Below, piece by piece: positions 24,221 through 35,911 of a stretch of 64,000 nucleotides of DNA. Within the stretch, counting starts at the first letter, position 1, and the number at the start of each line of letters is the position of its first letter. The notes below the pieces were generated by a model. It did no database searches, was not told the origin of the DNA, and worked only from the letters and a program-made list of their open reading frames with translations. The stretch is from NCBI RefSeq assembly GCF_009389715.1, contig NC_052399.1:14759646-14823645 (forward strand), given 5' to 3'. This DNA comes from Phoenix dactylifera (taxonomy: Eukaryota; Streptophyta; Magnoliopsida; Arecales; Arecaceae). The translations under genes were made by a program, and so were the position numbers.

Positions 24221-24222
<2 letters not shown>

Positions 24223-25157
24223 ATTAGGCCAAGTTCGAGCTTGGATAGTAAAGCACGATCGACCTTGAATCAAATTTCGAGTATGAGTATTTTGAATTGA
24301 ATCGAACCTCCATCTCTCGACTCGACTCGACTAGGCTCGATTGCACCTCCACCGTCCACTCGTAAGATGCTGAAAGATATGTACGTTTGTGTCTTGGTGC
24401 CATCTCTTCCATGCAGCTAAGAAATCTACCGATCACCATTACCAAAGAAATCTTTACGTAACATCCAGGAATAAAAAAGGGGAAAAAAAGGAAATAGTCA
24501 TGTTTGTTAAACAAGAGGATAAAGAGAATCTAAAACACAAATAATTCTGAATCACGTTTAAGAAATTCAGAAAATTATCTAGTAAGTTGCAACAAGGTAA
24601 CACAAATTGTCAGCTATATACCAAGTGAATCAGCTAAGTAAGAAAATCAAATATTTGTGCTTTTTAAGCACAACCATCGCAGCAGTTGAACAAGCAGGGT
24701 CTAATAAGAGGAGCAACACAATATTGCAGGTATTTTTCATAGTTAGGACTCAAGTTCGTAATAAATTTTGGGCCCACATAAATTCTTGTAGGAATCAGAA
24801 AATATAAAACAACACAAAAGAGAATGCACTCTAAAAGAGGGCAGACTACTGTTTACACACGTTAGAACCTAAAAAACACCACATCAATAGGTAATCCATT
24901 GAAGGCTAGTTTAGAACTATTTTTGTATAGAACCTCGCTGTACCCATTTTTGACACCCTACCCATACATGTTGATTACTCGATCAGAACTACCGTGATGT
25001 TTATCTAAGAACAAACAACCAGACCATGCATTATTTTTGTGCGACTGCTTTTGTGGCCCATCAAAGGATCAAAACATATCCAATTGAAAATGTAAAAGGA
25101 TTATTCTATCGGACAGATCAAGTTTTCGAGTCGACAGCGAAGCATTTTGCAATGGTC

Positions 25158-28100
25158 TCAAGGGTTCTTCTTGCTATCGGAATGTGATAGCCTCTGGTCC
25201 AGTGACTGCAATTGATTTCGAAGATTCTGGTTGTCCTCCAACAGGCGGTCATATTCAAGAAGAAACCCTTCGGATTGTTTTCTGAGTGCTGTTGTATTGG
25301 CTTCTGCTGCCTTAGCCTCCTTGGTCCTTGCCTCTAACTCCGGTTTCAGATGTTTTATCTCTTCATTCAAATTGGTGACCTCTTTGTCTTGCGATTTTAG
25401 CTCATCTGAACCCCCACCTTTTGTTTCTTCCAAGGCCCTGTTTTGTTTCATCACAGCCTCCATGTTCTTTCTCAAGCCACGTAGCTCTCTGATATAATGG
25501 TGCAGTCGGTCAATTATCAGCGCAAGGAAAAGAGAATATCCTGCAAAATTTCAATTACAGAATATTCAGATCAAGCAGGTAAAGAAAAGAGCAGACAACT
25601 TAAACAGAACGGAGAAAACCTGTTGATTTTACAAGTTGTGGATCATCCCATAAAGTAGCACCAACTCATTATTCCTAAATTCACCTTTTTCTAGCTCAAA
25701 GGCCTGTGTGACACAACCCTCTAATTGTCTATGACCGTGTGTAGGAGAGATACCTATGAAATATCTCAAGATAATATATTCAATATGCCAAGTGGCTTTT
25801 AAGGCATACCCTATTTCCAACAGATTTACCTTCCACAAAGTCCATGTCAACTTTTTATTCTTTAGACCAAATGATTATAGGACACTTAATTCAACATTAA
25901 CCTACAAAACATTACCAAAGAATGATATGAGACTGCTCTAAATATTAAATTGTAGAAATTGGTGAATATCTGCATTCCATGCCCGTGAAACTGCAAAGAA
26001 CAAACTATCGACACTGTAGCAGCTTGAATTCTTGGAAATGAAATATAGTAATCAATAAAAGGACCATTCGTATTAGTTGGACAACATACTAAATGTTCAT
26101 TGTTTAGTAAAGATTTTTAATGATTCATTTTGGAGATTCACACCATTGTCCATGATACTAAAATTTCCCAGCAACCCAAAATCAAAAGCTTTTAGGTCTC
26201 AAACACATATGTCAGGTGGCTTTAGTGACATGATACATTATAATCTAACACCAAAACCTATTGAATTCCTATCCATACAAGTCTTAAGATGCACAGATCA
26301 TGATCAACAAGGCTGATCTCAATTTTAAATTGCTCAACAGGACCATGGCATTGCACATACCAGCTCTACAAAGCCACCATGCTTATTACATGATAGCTTA
26401 TCATGTACAGTTAAGTACTCTGTGAGATAGATTTCCATCAGAATGTTTAAAGTCAACAAGTAGACACCAGGCATATGAGATACCACAAATGTCCAACCTA
26501 CATTCATACATTTAATAGATTACATGCTAAAACATAGAGGTTTCAATTACTAATATCGGAGAAACCTTAACAAGGGAATCCAAATACCAAAAATCAATTT
26601 TTGGAGAATAAAGTCTGCCACATGTGCACTGCAACTCTCTCTCTCTGTGTGTGTGTGACACCAGCCATCCTTGCTTCCATCATCCATCATGCTCAATAGT
26701 TCTGAAGACATGGCTATATTATTCCCCCCAGAGGAGGGGGGTGGGTGTGGGGGGGCAGCAGCTGGTCTCAAATGGGGGAAGAACGAGGTGTTGGGGTGGC
26801 TGAAGTTGATATGAGAGGGGGAGAGGAGGGCGGAGGGGGCGGGGAAGGAATAGGACTGACACGGGGGCTTCATCCGTTGTTACACTTACCAAGTGGGTTT
26901 CCAAGTCATGGTTCCACAAAAGCACCACACAAGCATGTGGTTCAGTTGAGTGATTTTTTGCATTGCCTAGAATTATTGATAAGTATTAAGACTTATTACA
27001 AATAATAAATCAACTAATTACAATTGACTAAATCCCAATAAAACATGACATGAGTAGGATCCAATTTGAGGGACAATAAGTTTCCAACAACCCCTAGGAA
27101 AATAACACACAAAAATAACACAAATTAATACAAAACAGAAAATAAATTCAGCCATTTGAATGCTTATATTTCAACTTCATTAGCAAACCACACTAAACCT
27201 ACACATAACACACTGAAAATTTCTAGGCAATACAACAAACTTGAAAACATTATGTTACACACTTTGACATCGCTAAAATCAAAATTGAGAAAACAAATTT
27301 TAAAGCTTCCCTCTCCCTTTTAACAAATTTATTACTTTCACAGGCTTCTAGATCTACATGGATGCTTTAAACATTAGATGTATATTTTCCAAGCCTCGAA
27401 GGTTGACAATGAGAATATGAGTGCTAATTATTTATGTAATCTTTTTCTTTCTTAACAAGTACGACTAATTTTCCTCAAAAACAATCATGACTAATTTAAA
27501 AGAACATTTGAAAATTTCAGAATAAAAGGAAATGGATATGTTTAAAAAAAAATTCCGATTCATCTTTTTTTTTTCTTAAGCAATAAATGTAGACAACAAA
27601 GATATATGAATAAGAATCAATTTTTGGCGACTGATGCAAACCCAATCTATAATATATACACAAAATGCAAAATTGTCACCTTACATGTCTATGAGGCTGT
27701 TTTATGAGATTTCTTGAAGAGAAGGATCAACTGTTCAAGGTTCCCAAGAGTTTGTGGAAGGTGTATTTTATCGCTTATTCAGGATAACTTTATGATAACT
27801 TGATTTTAAGCACCTATGCCACTTTATGATAACTTGATTCTTAGAAAAATTAGGTTCCTACAGCTTCAGCAAAACAGTACGCAAACTTTTTCTGCATTGT
27901 TGACCATTAACCCTTCTCTAAATAGCCAATCCTAACCTCATGGGTCTCCTAGATGCCCAACTAAACTAGATTGCTCCTAGTTTAACTCTTAAAGACCTAG
28001 CCAAAATGACAGTCCTCATGCACAATGCAAAAGTGTATAAAAGAATCTAAAAAGAAATTGGGCTGCATTTGGTTTACATGTAATCGTAAGTGACAATAAC

Positions 28101-29319
28101 TATTCTAGAATCCAAATCATCAAAATTCCATCGGGAACCATTATTGATCCCCTTCATCATCATAAGGCATTACATTGACCAAAAAAATCAAACGTAAATT
28201 TCTTCTTAGTGGCTTACATGTGCTTGATTTGGAACAATGTTGGTAACAGAAAAGAAATAAAGGCAAAAAGAATTTCTCTAATGCCTTCAGGGTCCAACTG
28301 CACATAACTCTATTCTTCAATATAAAGGAACCATCAAGAAAACATTGAAGGGCTACATGACCCCAAACATAGTGAAAAGCCTTAATTGGACAAACCAATC
28401 ATGCATCCATCAATAAAAAAACACAGACGTTCACAACATCCCGTCCATTAAAAAAGAATAATGCATAATAAGTTGCACAAATTAATCATTCTCATAATAT
28501 CATATAACCAGTCTTGGATAATCCATATTGACTCAACCAGCATGCCTGTACGAGGGGTTAATTCATAAATCTAGGTAGCATCAGGGGAAAAAATGAAAGT
28601 AGAATCAAACTGCTCCTGAAAGCTACATTGCTAGTCAGATCGGAGGTTGATATAGCAGATTGATTCTAAGAAATTGCTTACCAACAATACCCATGAATAC
28701 ACAAGCTACAAGAAACCAAAAGGAATTAAAGATAAGCAGCGAAGATCAACTCCCACAGCCTCCTTTTTTTTCTTTTCTCTTCTCTCTCTGAGAGAAAGCA
28801 CTAGTTCCCGAAGCAGTTTCACAAATCAAGCAATATTACTCCGAACAGCGCACCAGCTATTTAGTATATTGGAGAGTTTCGGCGACAAGAACGAAATCGA
28901 ATCAGAAACCATAAGAGCAAGAACAGAAATTTTCGATCGAATGAGAGCGAGATCATAAGAGAAGAAGAACGGGCTCCAAGATTCTAAAGGGAGCGAGAGG
29001 GAGATTAGATTCGATTAGACAGGATAGAGCGGGTACCCATGAGGGAAGCCTCGAGGAGGTGGCGGCTCATGAGGACCTGATCGGTGGGCGTGAGGGAGCC
29101 GATCTCGGTGGAGTGGCTGCGGATCTTGGCTATGCTGTAGACGCTGGAGGCGAGGACGATGAGGAGGGTGGCGGCCACGGTCTTGACCATGACGGGGCCG
29201 CGCCCGCGCTTGAGGCGGTCCAGCCCCAGGATGGCCAGCTTCCGCAGCGGCGTCTTGAACAGCAGCACCACCACCACCCCCACCTCCGCCGACAACAGCG
29301 TAAACAACAGCCGGATCAT
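25158..29319 (-). CDS. BAP31: BAP31-like ER membrane protein
   Basis: Two exons on the minus strand, 29319-29037 and 25540-25158, join at a split Gly codon to 221 residues; the intron (29036-25541, 3.5 kb) is GT-AG. The N-terminal half has three hydrophobic segments: about residues 2-22, 43-66 and 88-107. The core has the family blocks LLFKTPLRKL, RGRGPVMVKT, TDQVLMSRHLLEASLMG and IIDRLHHYIRELR. Residues about 118-212 form a charged coiled coil, and the protein ends KKNP, a KKXX dilysine signal for return from Golgi to ER. BAP31 proteins sort membrane cargo at the ER and act in ER quality control and cell death. Length matches plant BAP31 (about 220). The first exon is very GC-rich compared with the rest of the gene. 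No defect is visible. Confidence 0.95.
26724..26862. other. G-rich tract in BAP31 intron
   Basis: Plus strand has many runs of three or more G (GAGGAGGGGGGTGGG, GTGGGGGGGC, GGCGGAGGGGGCGGGG). It is preceded at 26634-26656 by (CT)n(GT)n. The tract is C-rich in the transcribed (minus) sense, so a quadruplex would form in template DNA rather than in the pre-mRNA. Confidence 0.55.
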
Positions 29320-29649
29320 CTTGCTCTCCTCGACCGATCACAGATCGATGGATCGAAACAATGGGAAGGAGGAGGGAGAGCGTTATTGATGATACTTTGG
29401 GGAAGGAGGATAGCTACAGTAACGAATTTATTTACGGGAGTCAGAGAGAAGAACAGATGGAGGGCGGCAGGAGAAAGCGGAAATATCAGGGCACGGAGGT
29501 GGGGCGTGGATCGCCAGGCCTTCCCTTGCCTCTCCTTTTTTTATTTTCTCCGTCCCTTCCTTACGGGCCCATTTCTGACCTTCGTGCCCCAAACCGGGTA
29601 ATTAATTAAGAAAAAGAAATGATCCATAGGCACAACCTCAATTCATCGG

Positions 29650-29657
29650 CACGTGTC
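29650..29657 (+). promoter_or_regulatory. ABRE/G-box-like element
   Basis: CACGTGTC located 0.33 kb from BAP31 and 1.4 kb from the PM19-like gene. AWPM-19 genes are often ABA-induced, but the distance makes this link weak. Confidence 0.35.
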
Positions 29658-30914
29658 ACGACGAGCCTTCGGGTGCAAGTGAACGGCTCCATTCTCCCAG
29701 CGACATAGGCATAGAGCAATGTTTTGTTCCATGGGTTGGGCTCAGGTGTGAAATCTTTGACCAGAATATCGGACTCGATGCGTCACTCGCAGGGCCACAA
29801 GCTGTAACCCTTCAGTAATCTACTACTGGAATTTAATGCGAGTTTGTCGATCGATTTATTGCCGAATCTTTGTAATCTACTTGCCAATAGTATTGAACTT
29901 CTCCGCAAGGTCTTTCTTATATTAGTTATATAAGGTTTCAGAGTACTTCGGGTTGCTCTTAAAGTGAATGTTTAAAAAGGCACTCGAAACCCGTCTCAAT
30001 GTTTAATAGAAGGCATATCTAATGGAAGAAATAGGAATCAACCATAAGAATGAACTTATGAAAGCTAAACAAAGGGCTGCAAGCCTTGACCCTTCAAGAT
30101 ATTTGGTCAAGGTTTCTATCATGCAAGACCAAAAATTGAGGAGGTGTGGATGCATGCGATTCTTAGACTTATTTATAAAAATAGAGATTACGTTTACCGG
30201 TTTGAAGTAGCTTTTTAGCGGCAAATACGCGAATGGTTTCAAAAATACATCAGCATTTTCTCTTAAATAGATGCACACCTATTTGTGATTATCTGGTTAA
30301 AATTGACAAAGTTAAAAGTGGATTCCAAAAAAAAAAAGGGATGAAAATGGAAAAGGAAAAGGACTTACGGTTCGGGAGTTATGCAAGGGTTTGGTGGAAA
30401 ATTTAATAGAGATAAAGAGGATAAAGCCCATACCAATGAATAATTGAGTACATTAAAGAATTTGGTGCCTACTTAATGATTTTGGATCCATCAGCTCGCA
30501 GCAAAGCTCTTGGCAGCTGCAAAGGGACATGTTAAACAAAGCAAAGGAAACGAGAATACAAAGCTACAGATCAAGGGAGATCGCCGGGCAGGAAGTGGAT
30601 CGGTTATCTACTCATTTTTACGTAACATAAAACACTGATCTGTTTCATTTTGTTCATGGAACAATTGACAAACATAAGGAATGGAGTTGTGCACCACATA
30701 ATTGTCAAATTTTCCCCAAGTCTACATTCAGTGTTTCAGACATGGCATTAAGAATTCTTGGCATAGTTAAAAGCAAAGAAGATATTGATTTTTCAGCAAG
30801 GTTAGCTCCTTTCCTTGACTTGGAAGGTTTGTACCCCTTTGCAGCGCCCACAGACATACAATGCTTCTGAATTTTCAGCAAGCAAAGAGCAAAACCTTGT
30901 TCGAAGCTGCATGT

Positions 30915-30921
30915 ATATAAG
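30915..30921 (+). promoter_or_regulatory. TATA box of the PM19-like gene
   Basis: TATATAA followed by GAAAGAAG, 109 bp upstream of the ATG at 31024. It predicts a 5' UTR of roughly 75 bases. Confidence 0.55.
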
Positions 30922-31023
30922 AAAGAAGTCCCTATCACCTTCCATCCACCTCATCTTCATTCTACTTCAGATACCTCTCATTCTCAGAACCAGAACTCAA
31001 ATGTTAGCACCATGCCACTATCC

Positions 31024-31853
31024 ATGGCTAATGAGCAGTTGAGGCCCATCGTTTCGTATTCCTTAACTTCTGCATGTATGCCATTGTGGCAGCCATCGGA
31101 GGCTGGGCCGTCGGCAAAGCCATCGATCGAGGATTCATCATAGGTATGACGCCGGTATCATTTTGATCTGCATTTGGATAACTTGCAGAGAGCCTTAATC
31201 GAGATGGCAGTCCACATGTTTGGTGTCTGCCATGTAATAATAATATTGCTCGTGTAGAGCAGGTCCAGAGCTACGACTCCCAGCTCATTTCACACCAATG
31301 TTCTTTCCGATCGAGAATGCAGCCACCGGGTTCTTTGTAATGTTTGCATTGATAGCTGGAGTCGTAGGTGCTGCTTCTGCTATTGCTGGCTTTAACCACA
31401 TTCGCTTTTGGAATTATGACAGCTTGCAGCCTGCCACATCATCTGGTATCATTGCATTGGCACTCACTCTCATTGCAATGGGGTAAGCCTATGACTGCAA
31501 AGTTAAATTAACACTATTCATCTCAGTTGCAAAGTTTAAGTCTAAGCCTTAATTTGAAATGGCAGCTTGGCTTGCAAAGAGATTAATTTAGAGGGAAGGA
31601 ATGTGCGCCTGGCAAGACGGAATATGTTCTTGTTTAGCTTTCAAGGATCTGCTGGATCTTTTATTTCCTTTTGGTTTATGTTCTTGAGAGAGGAGTATCT
31701 ATCTCTTCTGGTCATAAAGTCAAGAATTGGGACCCTGGGATTTTGCAGAGAACAATGGAGGCCTTTTCGATTATTCTCTCAGCTACACAGCTTGTCTATA
31801 TTCTTGCTATTCGTGGGGCATCACCTGCTCATCAGGCAATATCAAGGAGATGA
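31024..31853 (+). CDS. AWPM-19/PM19-like plasma membrane protein with exon-1 frame break
   Basis: Exons 31024-31143, 31263-31482, 31566-31611 and 31749-31853. The product matches the AWPM-19 family, small four-helix plasma membrane proteins induced by ABA, drought and seed maturation. Family blocks seen: LNFCMYAIVAAIGGWA (TM1), GPELRLPAHFTPMFFPIENA, FALIAGVVGAAS (TM2), FNHIRFWNYDSL, IIALALTLIAMGLACKEI (TM3), RTMEAFSIILSATQLVYILAI (TM4). The ATG at 31024 starts MANEQLRPI as expected, but then one base is missing near 31050-31055 and the frame of TM1 is lost; without the loss the protein would have about 163 residues. The TM1 frame has a TGA just upstream, so the only in-frame start is Met at 31074, which would give about 147 residues lacking half of TM1. 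Intron 3 (31612-31748) starts GC instead of GT. The break may be a real mutation or an assembly error. Confidence 0.8.
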
Positions 31854-33711
31854 TCAGCTTGGAGACTTTTAACTTGGCTGAAGAGTTTCCGAGGAAAAAA
31901 AGAGAGAAAGAAGAGCAGAACTGGAGAATGGAGTGCACTTTCAGTTGTTTGTTTGATCTTTCTTCTACCATGTTTATGCTCCTGGAGTGAGATTGCGAGA
32001 ATCAGAAGTGTTCATCAGCGACGGTGTATTTAGTAAATCCAGAGATATGAGATCGATTGAGATAAATGGATGTTAAACATCATCCCCTTTGAACAACACA
32101 AATGAAATATGTCGAAAAATTATAAATGCCAAGGCGATACCATTGTGAAAATTCCTGCAGCAAAACTAGCCATAGCTCAACTAGTTTCTATAGAAAATAA
32201 TAAACAAAATCCCTGCTGCAATAATGTGAAACTATAATCAAAGATCCTATCAACCCCAGTAAGAACCTTCAAAAAATGGTTAGAATACAAGAGTTTGGAT
32301 TCTCTTAAGTTTGGGCTGCGAACTTGAGAATCAAGTTCTGCAATATTGGCCATCTGTGTTTTGCATGACGGCCGTGATGTAGCAGGGCCTGCAATGAGGA
32401 TTCAAACTCATAGAGTACAAAGATCAACATGAAGGACTTCTACACATCTGTGACTAGGCTGTGAACAACATGGAATGGTTGTGTTCTCTGCATCAACTAA
32501 GGATCTCAAGGCACCATTGTTTGAACCTGATGTAGCAGCGTAATACAGAGTCAATAAATATAGGGAAAGGCATTAAAGAGAATTAGGCATCAAGAAAGTA
32601 CACTAAGGCAAACAAAGACTAATTTTACGAGGGATCAAGAACGGGGACAACCATTGCTCAAACTCACCAAGAAGCTTCTACCAAAGCATGATATGCTCAA
32701 AGCTAACATGTCCTTTCCAAGCTCCACATGGATGGAAATGATATGCTCCTGGCAAGCAAAAGCTTCGAGCACATGATGTTTTCCAGCAAATGGACATTAT
32801 TGAGGACATGTTTCTTCTTCTTTTTTATAATTTTTTTTTTCCTTTAAAGACAACCAGACATACAGGAACAGGATATCACGTTCAAACAAGCTCTGTATAC
32901 TTCATTTAAAACGTACAGAAGCCAGAATCTAAGTAAACAATGGAGAAAAGCTAACAGGAAAAGTGCATATCTTCAGGAAAACTTAATATGGTACCATGAC
33001 CGAAATATCTACTAATTCATGAGTAAATTAGAATAAACCCGAATGAAACGGACTTATCAGTTTTAATTTAACAAAAAAAAAAGTTTCTAGTACTCGAATA
33101 GAGTGGGTTATACAAGTTTACACAATTATTCGTCTTTAATTGGACAGTATTATAATTTATATGACTAAAGCAGTCCAAAATTTTATTCAGATTAATTCAG
33201 TTTTAAGTCCCCATTTCTGCCATCAAATTATTGTTCATATTCAAGTATTTCAATAACCTATGTTGAGACCAAATAAGAGCTCCAAACTCTGGTTCCATGA
33301 GGAGTTTGCTAAGTTTGCTAGCTCATAAAATGCACCAAGATTCAATCATCGCTATGAATCACCCTTCATATCATCGCTTAGTTGGGCTGTTATGACAGTT
33401 GGAGGTTGGTTGGTGTGATATATGGATGGGTCCCGGTCTTAATCTACTGCTCAAAGCAGTCACTAAACGGTAATTTAGTGGGCCATCTCTAGCTTTTTCC
33501 TGAATATATAGGTTGTGTTATTGGTTTGGATAATTCTGGCCAAGCTGCACAATTTTTGGAAGCTCCATCTAAAAAATAGCTTTTTAAGTCTTTGATACAT
33601 GCAAACAGATCTTGTGAAAAAATAGCTATAAAGTCTTTGGCTTGGGCATGGACACTTTGGTGCATGAAGCACAGCATCTGAATCATGTCTAACATAAATA
33701 AATTATAAAAA
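31854..33711. other. Intergenic, no gene recognised
   Basis: The first ~200 bp are probably the 3' UTR of the PM19-like gene. The rest has stop codons in all frames and no domain. Confidence 0.5.
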
Positions 33712-34275
33712 ATGTTAGAATCCGGCCTTGGGACACCTCATGTGTATTTATTGCATCTCAAAGTTAACTTCAATGGTAACATATCAGCGGATGAAGCATA
33801 TGGAGGAGTGAGATTTGTGATCAGATACCACCATGGCAGGTTGGTTGGGGCAGAAGATCGGCGCTTCTCTGGCTTGACTGTCATTGAGGCAGAGCTTCGG
33901 GCAGCATAAGAGGATATCTCTTATGCGAGGAGGGTACTTGATGCAGACAGGATATATCTCGAGAAAAATTTCTTCATGATGATCGATTGGATACTGAGAG
34001 GTGATTGATATGAGAATGGTCATCTACTGATTCGTGAGACTCATAGACTGGTTAGAAGGTTGGCCTCTTTTCGGACAGCATGCATGTATCGGGATACGAA
34101 CAAAGTTGCAGACTATATCGTCTTCTATATTTCTCGACACTTTGAAAAGTTTTTTTTGGACTCCTGCCACTAAAATTTTCTCCCTTTTGTATTATTTTAT
34201 TATTTCTGATTTGGCATGATGTGCATATGTAAAGAGTTATATGAATCCCGTTTTTTGTTTTAAAAAAAATAATAG
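33712..34275 (+). mobile_element. LINE (L1-type) 3' fragment with RNase H, decayed
   Basis: The translation has the plant L1/LINE RNase H layout: KVNFNGNISADEAYGGVRFV, then GRLVGAEDRR, AELRAA, and after a TAA stop EDISYARRVL, DADRIYLEKN, IDWI, and later NKVADYIV. The first catalytic Asp (normally NFDG) is Asn here, and two in-frame stops (at about 33907 and 34006) interrupt it. It ends near a short A-rich tail at 34260-34272. The fragment is 5'-truncated, as usual for LINEs, and is non-functional. Confidence 0.75.
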
Positions 34276-34928
34276 TGTCGACCCTTTGAACAATGTCACG
34301 CCGTGTTAGCATCGTGTCCACTTTACAACCTTGTGAATCTGTCACGCTGGTGCTTGTAAGCAATATTTTATCAGGACATTTGCCGACTACAGCTAGATTA
34401 GCGACCACACGACGAGTACTTGTAACTAAATTGAATGGTGATTGACGTCGTCCGCAGAAGCACCGCGCGATGACCTTGAAACGTAGGTAAGCCTGCATGC
34501 CATTCATGAAGAGAGCAGAACTGCGGGAAGAAGGGCACCATAGACAAATCCTCTCATCTACTTCTTCGAGGCTTCGGCCCCCACCGTTTCCAGCCCTTCC
34601 ATCTTCCCTCCCCCACCTTCCATTCCCCCCCCCCCCCCCCCCCCTCGTCTCCTCTCAAATAACTCAATGAAAGGCGAAAAAAATTCACAGAATCTTTCCC
34701 CTTCCATCTCTTTCATTCCAGACGCCTCCCCTTCCCAGTAACGGCTGCTTTATCTTCTCGCTCGCTACGCAACCAAATCCTATCTTTTAGACTGGTTTCG
34801 TGATTGGCCGGAAATAAAGGGTGCGGTGGCCCCCCTCGACAGTAGCAGCCCCCATAAGCGCTGTCTTCTCCCCGCTCCCTCTCCTTCGCTGGCACGTTCT
34901 CGCCAGCTATCAATCCAATCACCCCATC
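34276..34928. other. Intergenic and 5' UTR of the next gene
   Basis: No gene. The right half is C/T-rich, as is usual for plant 5' UTRs, and holds the poly-C tract. Confidence 0.5.
34625..34644. repeat. Poly-C tract of 20 bases
   Basis: Uninterrupted C run 285 bp upstream of the ATG at 34929. It could form an i-motif or, on the other strand, a G-quadruplex near the promoter. Exact length may be affected by sequencing error. Confidence 0.8.
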
Positions 34929-35911
34929 ATGCCGTCAGGTGCGAAGAAGAGGAAAGCCGCCCGGCGGAAGAAGGAGATGGGCATCCACCTACCAGATTCT
35001 CCTACCAACCCTTCTCCTGGTCGCTCTCACCTTTCCTCTTCGCCCCCCCCCCAGCTTTTTCTCTTATTTAGCCTACTTTTTGGATGAAATGAGAACCTCC
35101 CTCTTTCTTGCGTTCTTTACTTGAGCCAGGCAACGGCGAGAGCCACGACTCCAAGGGCGAGACCAGCGACGAGGGCGAGGAGAGGAAGGGCGAATCTCCG
35201 AGATCGGAATCCATCGTTACCGCGATGGATAGCTCGGAGAACGGCAAAGAGAAGCCTGGTGAGGAGACCGCCAAGGTGACCGAGAATCCTTCAAAGGAGG
35301 AGAAGGAAAAGGAAAAGGTGGTCGAGGAGGAGACGGTGGCGATACCTGTTTCCAGGGAGGCTGAGGATGTGAGTGTCGAGCTGGCCCCGTCCGAGAAGGA
35401 GGAGGTGGGTGGCGGCGGCGGCGAGGGGTCCACTGAGGTTGCGGAAGAAAAGACGGCGGCGGCGGCGGCGTCGGTTGTTCCTGTTCATGAACCCGTTTTT
35501 GTAACCGAGGAGGTCGTAGAAGCTGCCGAAGCTGCGGCGGTGACTTCGGAGGCTCTAGCACATGAGAGTGAAGTGAAGCCGGTGCCTATTTTCGACGCTC
35601 CGGTGGATCCGGCTATCGAACAGCCTCAGCCTCGTGAGAGTGGCGAACTCTGCCATGAGAGTGAGAGATTTGAGGTAACTATCGAGATGTTAAAGCAAGC
35701 GTATCGGATTGACTGTTTCTATTATGCCTGCTTTATGCTCCACTACGGATTGACTGACAAGAATGTGCTGATTTTATTTGGGATTGATTCGAAACCCCCT
35801 TAGGCTTCCCCGGCCCCACCGGTGGAGCATCGCGCAACATGGTGGAACTGCTGTGGATTGTTTGATGTTTTTACAAGCTCCAGAGATGCTACCAGGTTAG
35901 AAAACTGCTAG
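34929..35911 (+). CDS. Plant-specific basic/acidic protein with C-terminal WWNCCGLF motif, function unknown
   Basis: Exons 34929-35019, 35130-35674 and 35804-35911 join in frame to 247 residues. The N-terminus is MPSGAKKRKAARRKKE, a basic patch like a nuclear localisation signal. Residues about 30-212 are acidic, rich in Glu, Lys, Ala and Val and predicted disordered. The C-terminus has WWNCCGLFDVF (225-235). This layout recurs in uncharacterised plant proteins often labelled neurofilament-like. No enzyme domain is visible and I assign no function. The first donor is GTCGCT, weak but forced by phase (91 nt, then one base into a Gly codon). The second intron, 35675-35803, is 129 nt and open throughout except for its final TAG. 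The start is the first ATG with the conserved MPSGAKKRK context; an upstream in-frame ATG at 34821 is probably in the 5' UTR. Confidence 0.78.

Larger units (their letters stand above)
17083..25157. other. Intergenic region without recognisable gene
   Basis: The left 1.2 kb is the kinase promoter region. The rest is AT-rich with simple repeats and an AT-rich block at 18330-18600. Frames such as 19634-20011 (minus) and 20721-21008 (plus) have no recognisable domain. Around 23880-24340 there is a repeat rich in TCGAGCTTGAGC-like words, common in dispersed plant repeats. Confidence 0.55.
29320..31023. other. Intergenic promoter region between divergent BAP31 and PM19-like genes
   Basis: The genes point away from each other, 1.7 kb apart. 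A TGGGCC site II-like word (minus strand, 29566-29571) lies about 250 bp upstream of the BAP31 ATG. A CACGTGTC ABRE-like word is at 29650. No further gene is seen; the frames at 29059-29601 overlap the antisense of BAP31 exon 1. Confidence 0.5.

Noticed and set aside
29059-29601. Plus-strand open frame of 180 codons over BAP31 exon 1
   Set aside because: Antisense to a clear conserved exon; composition reflects its high GC.
35217-35561. Minus-strand frames opposite the acidic protein exon
   Set aside because: Shadows of the GAG/GAA-rich exon, giving Pro/Ser/Arg-rich low-complexity products.
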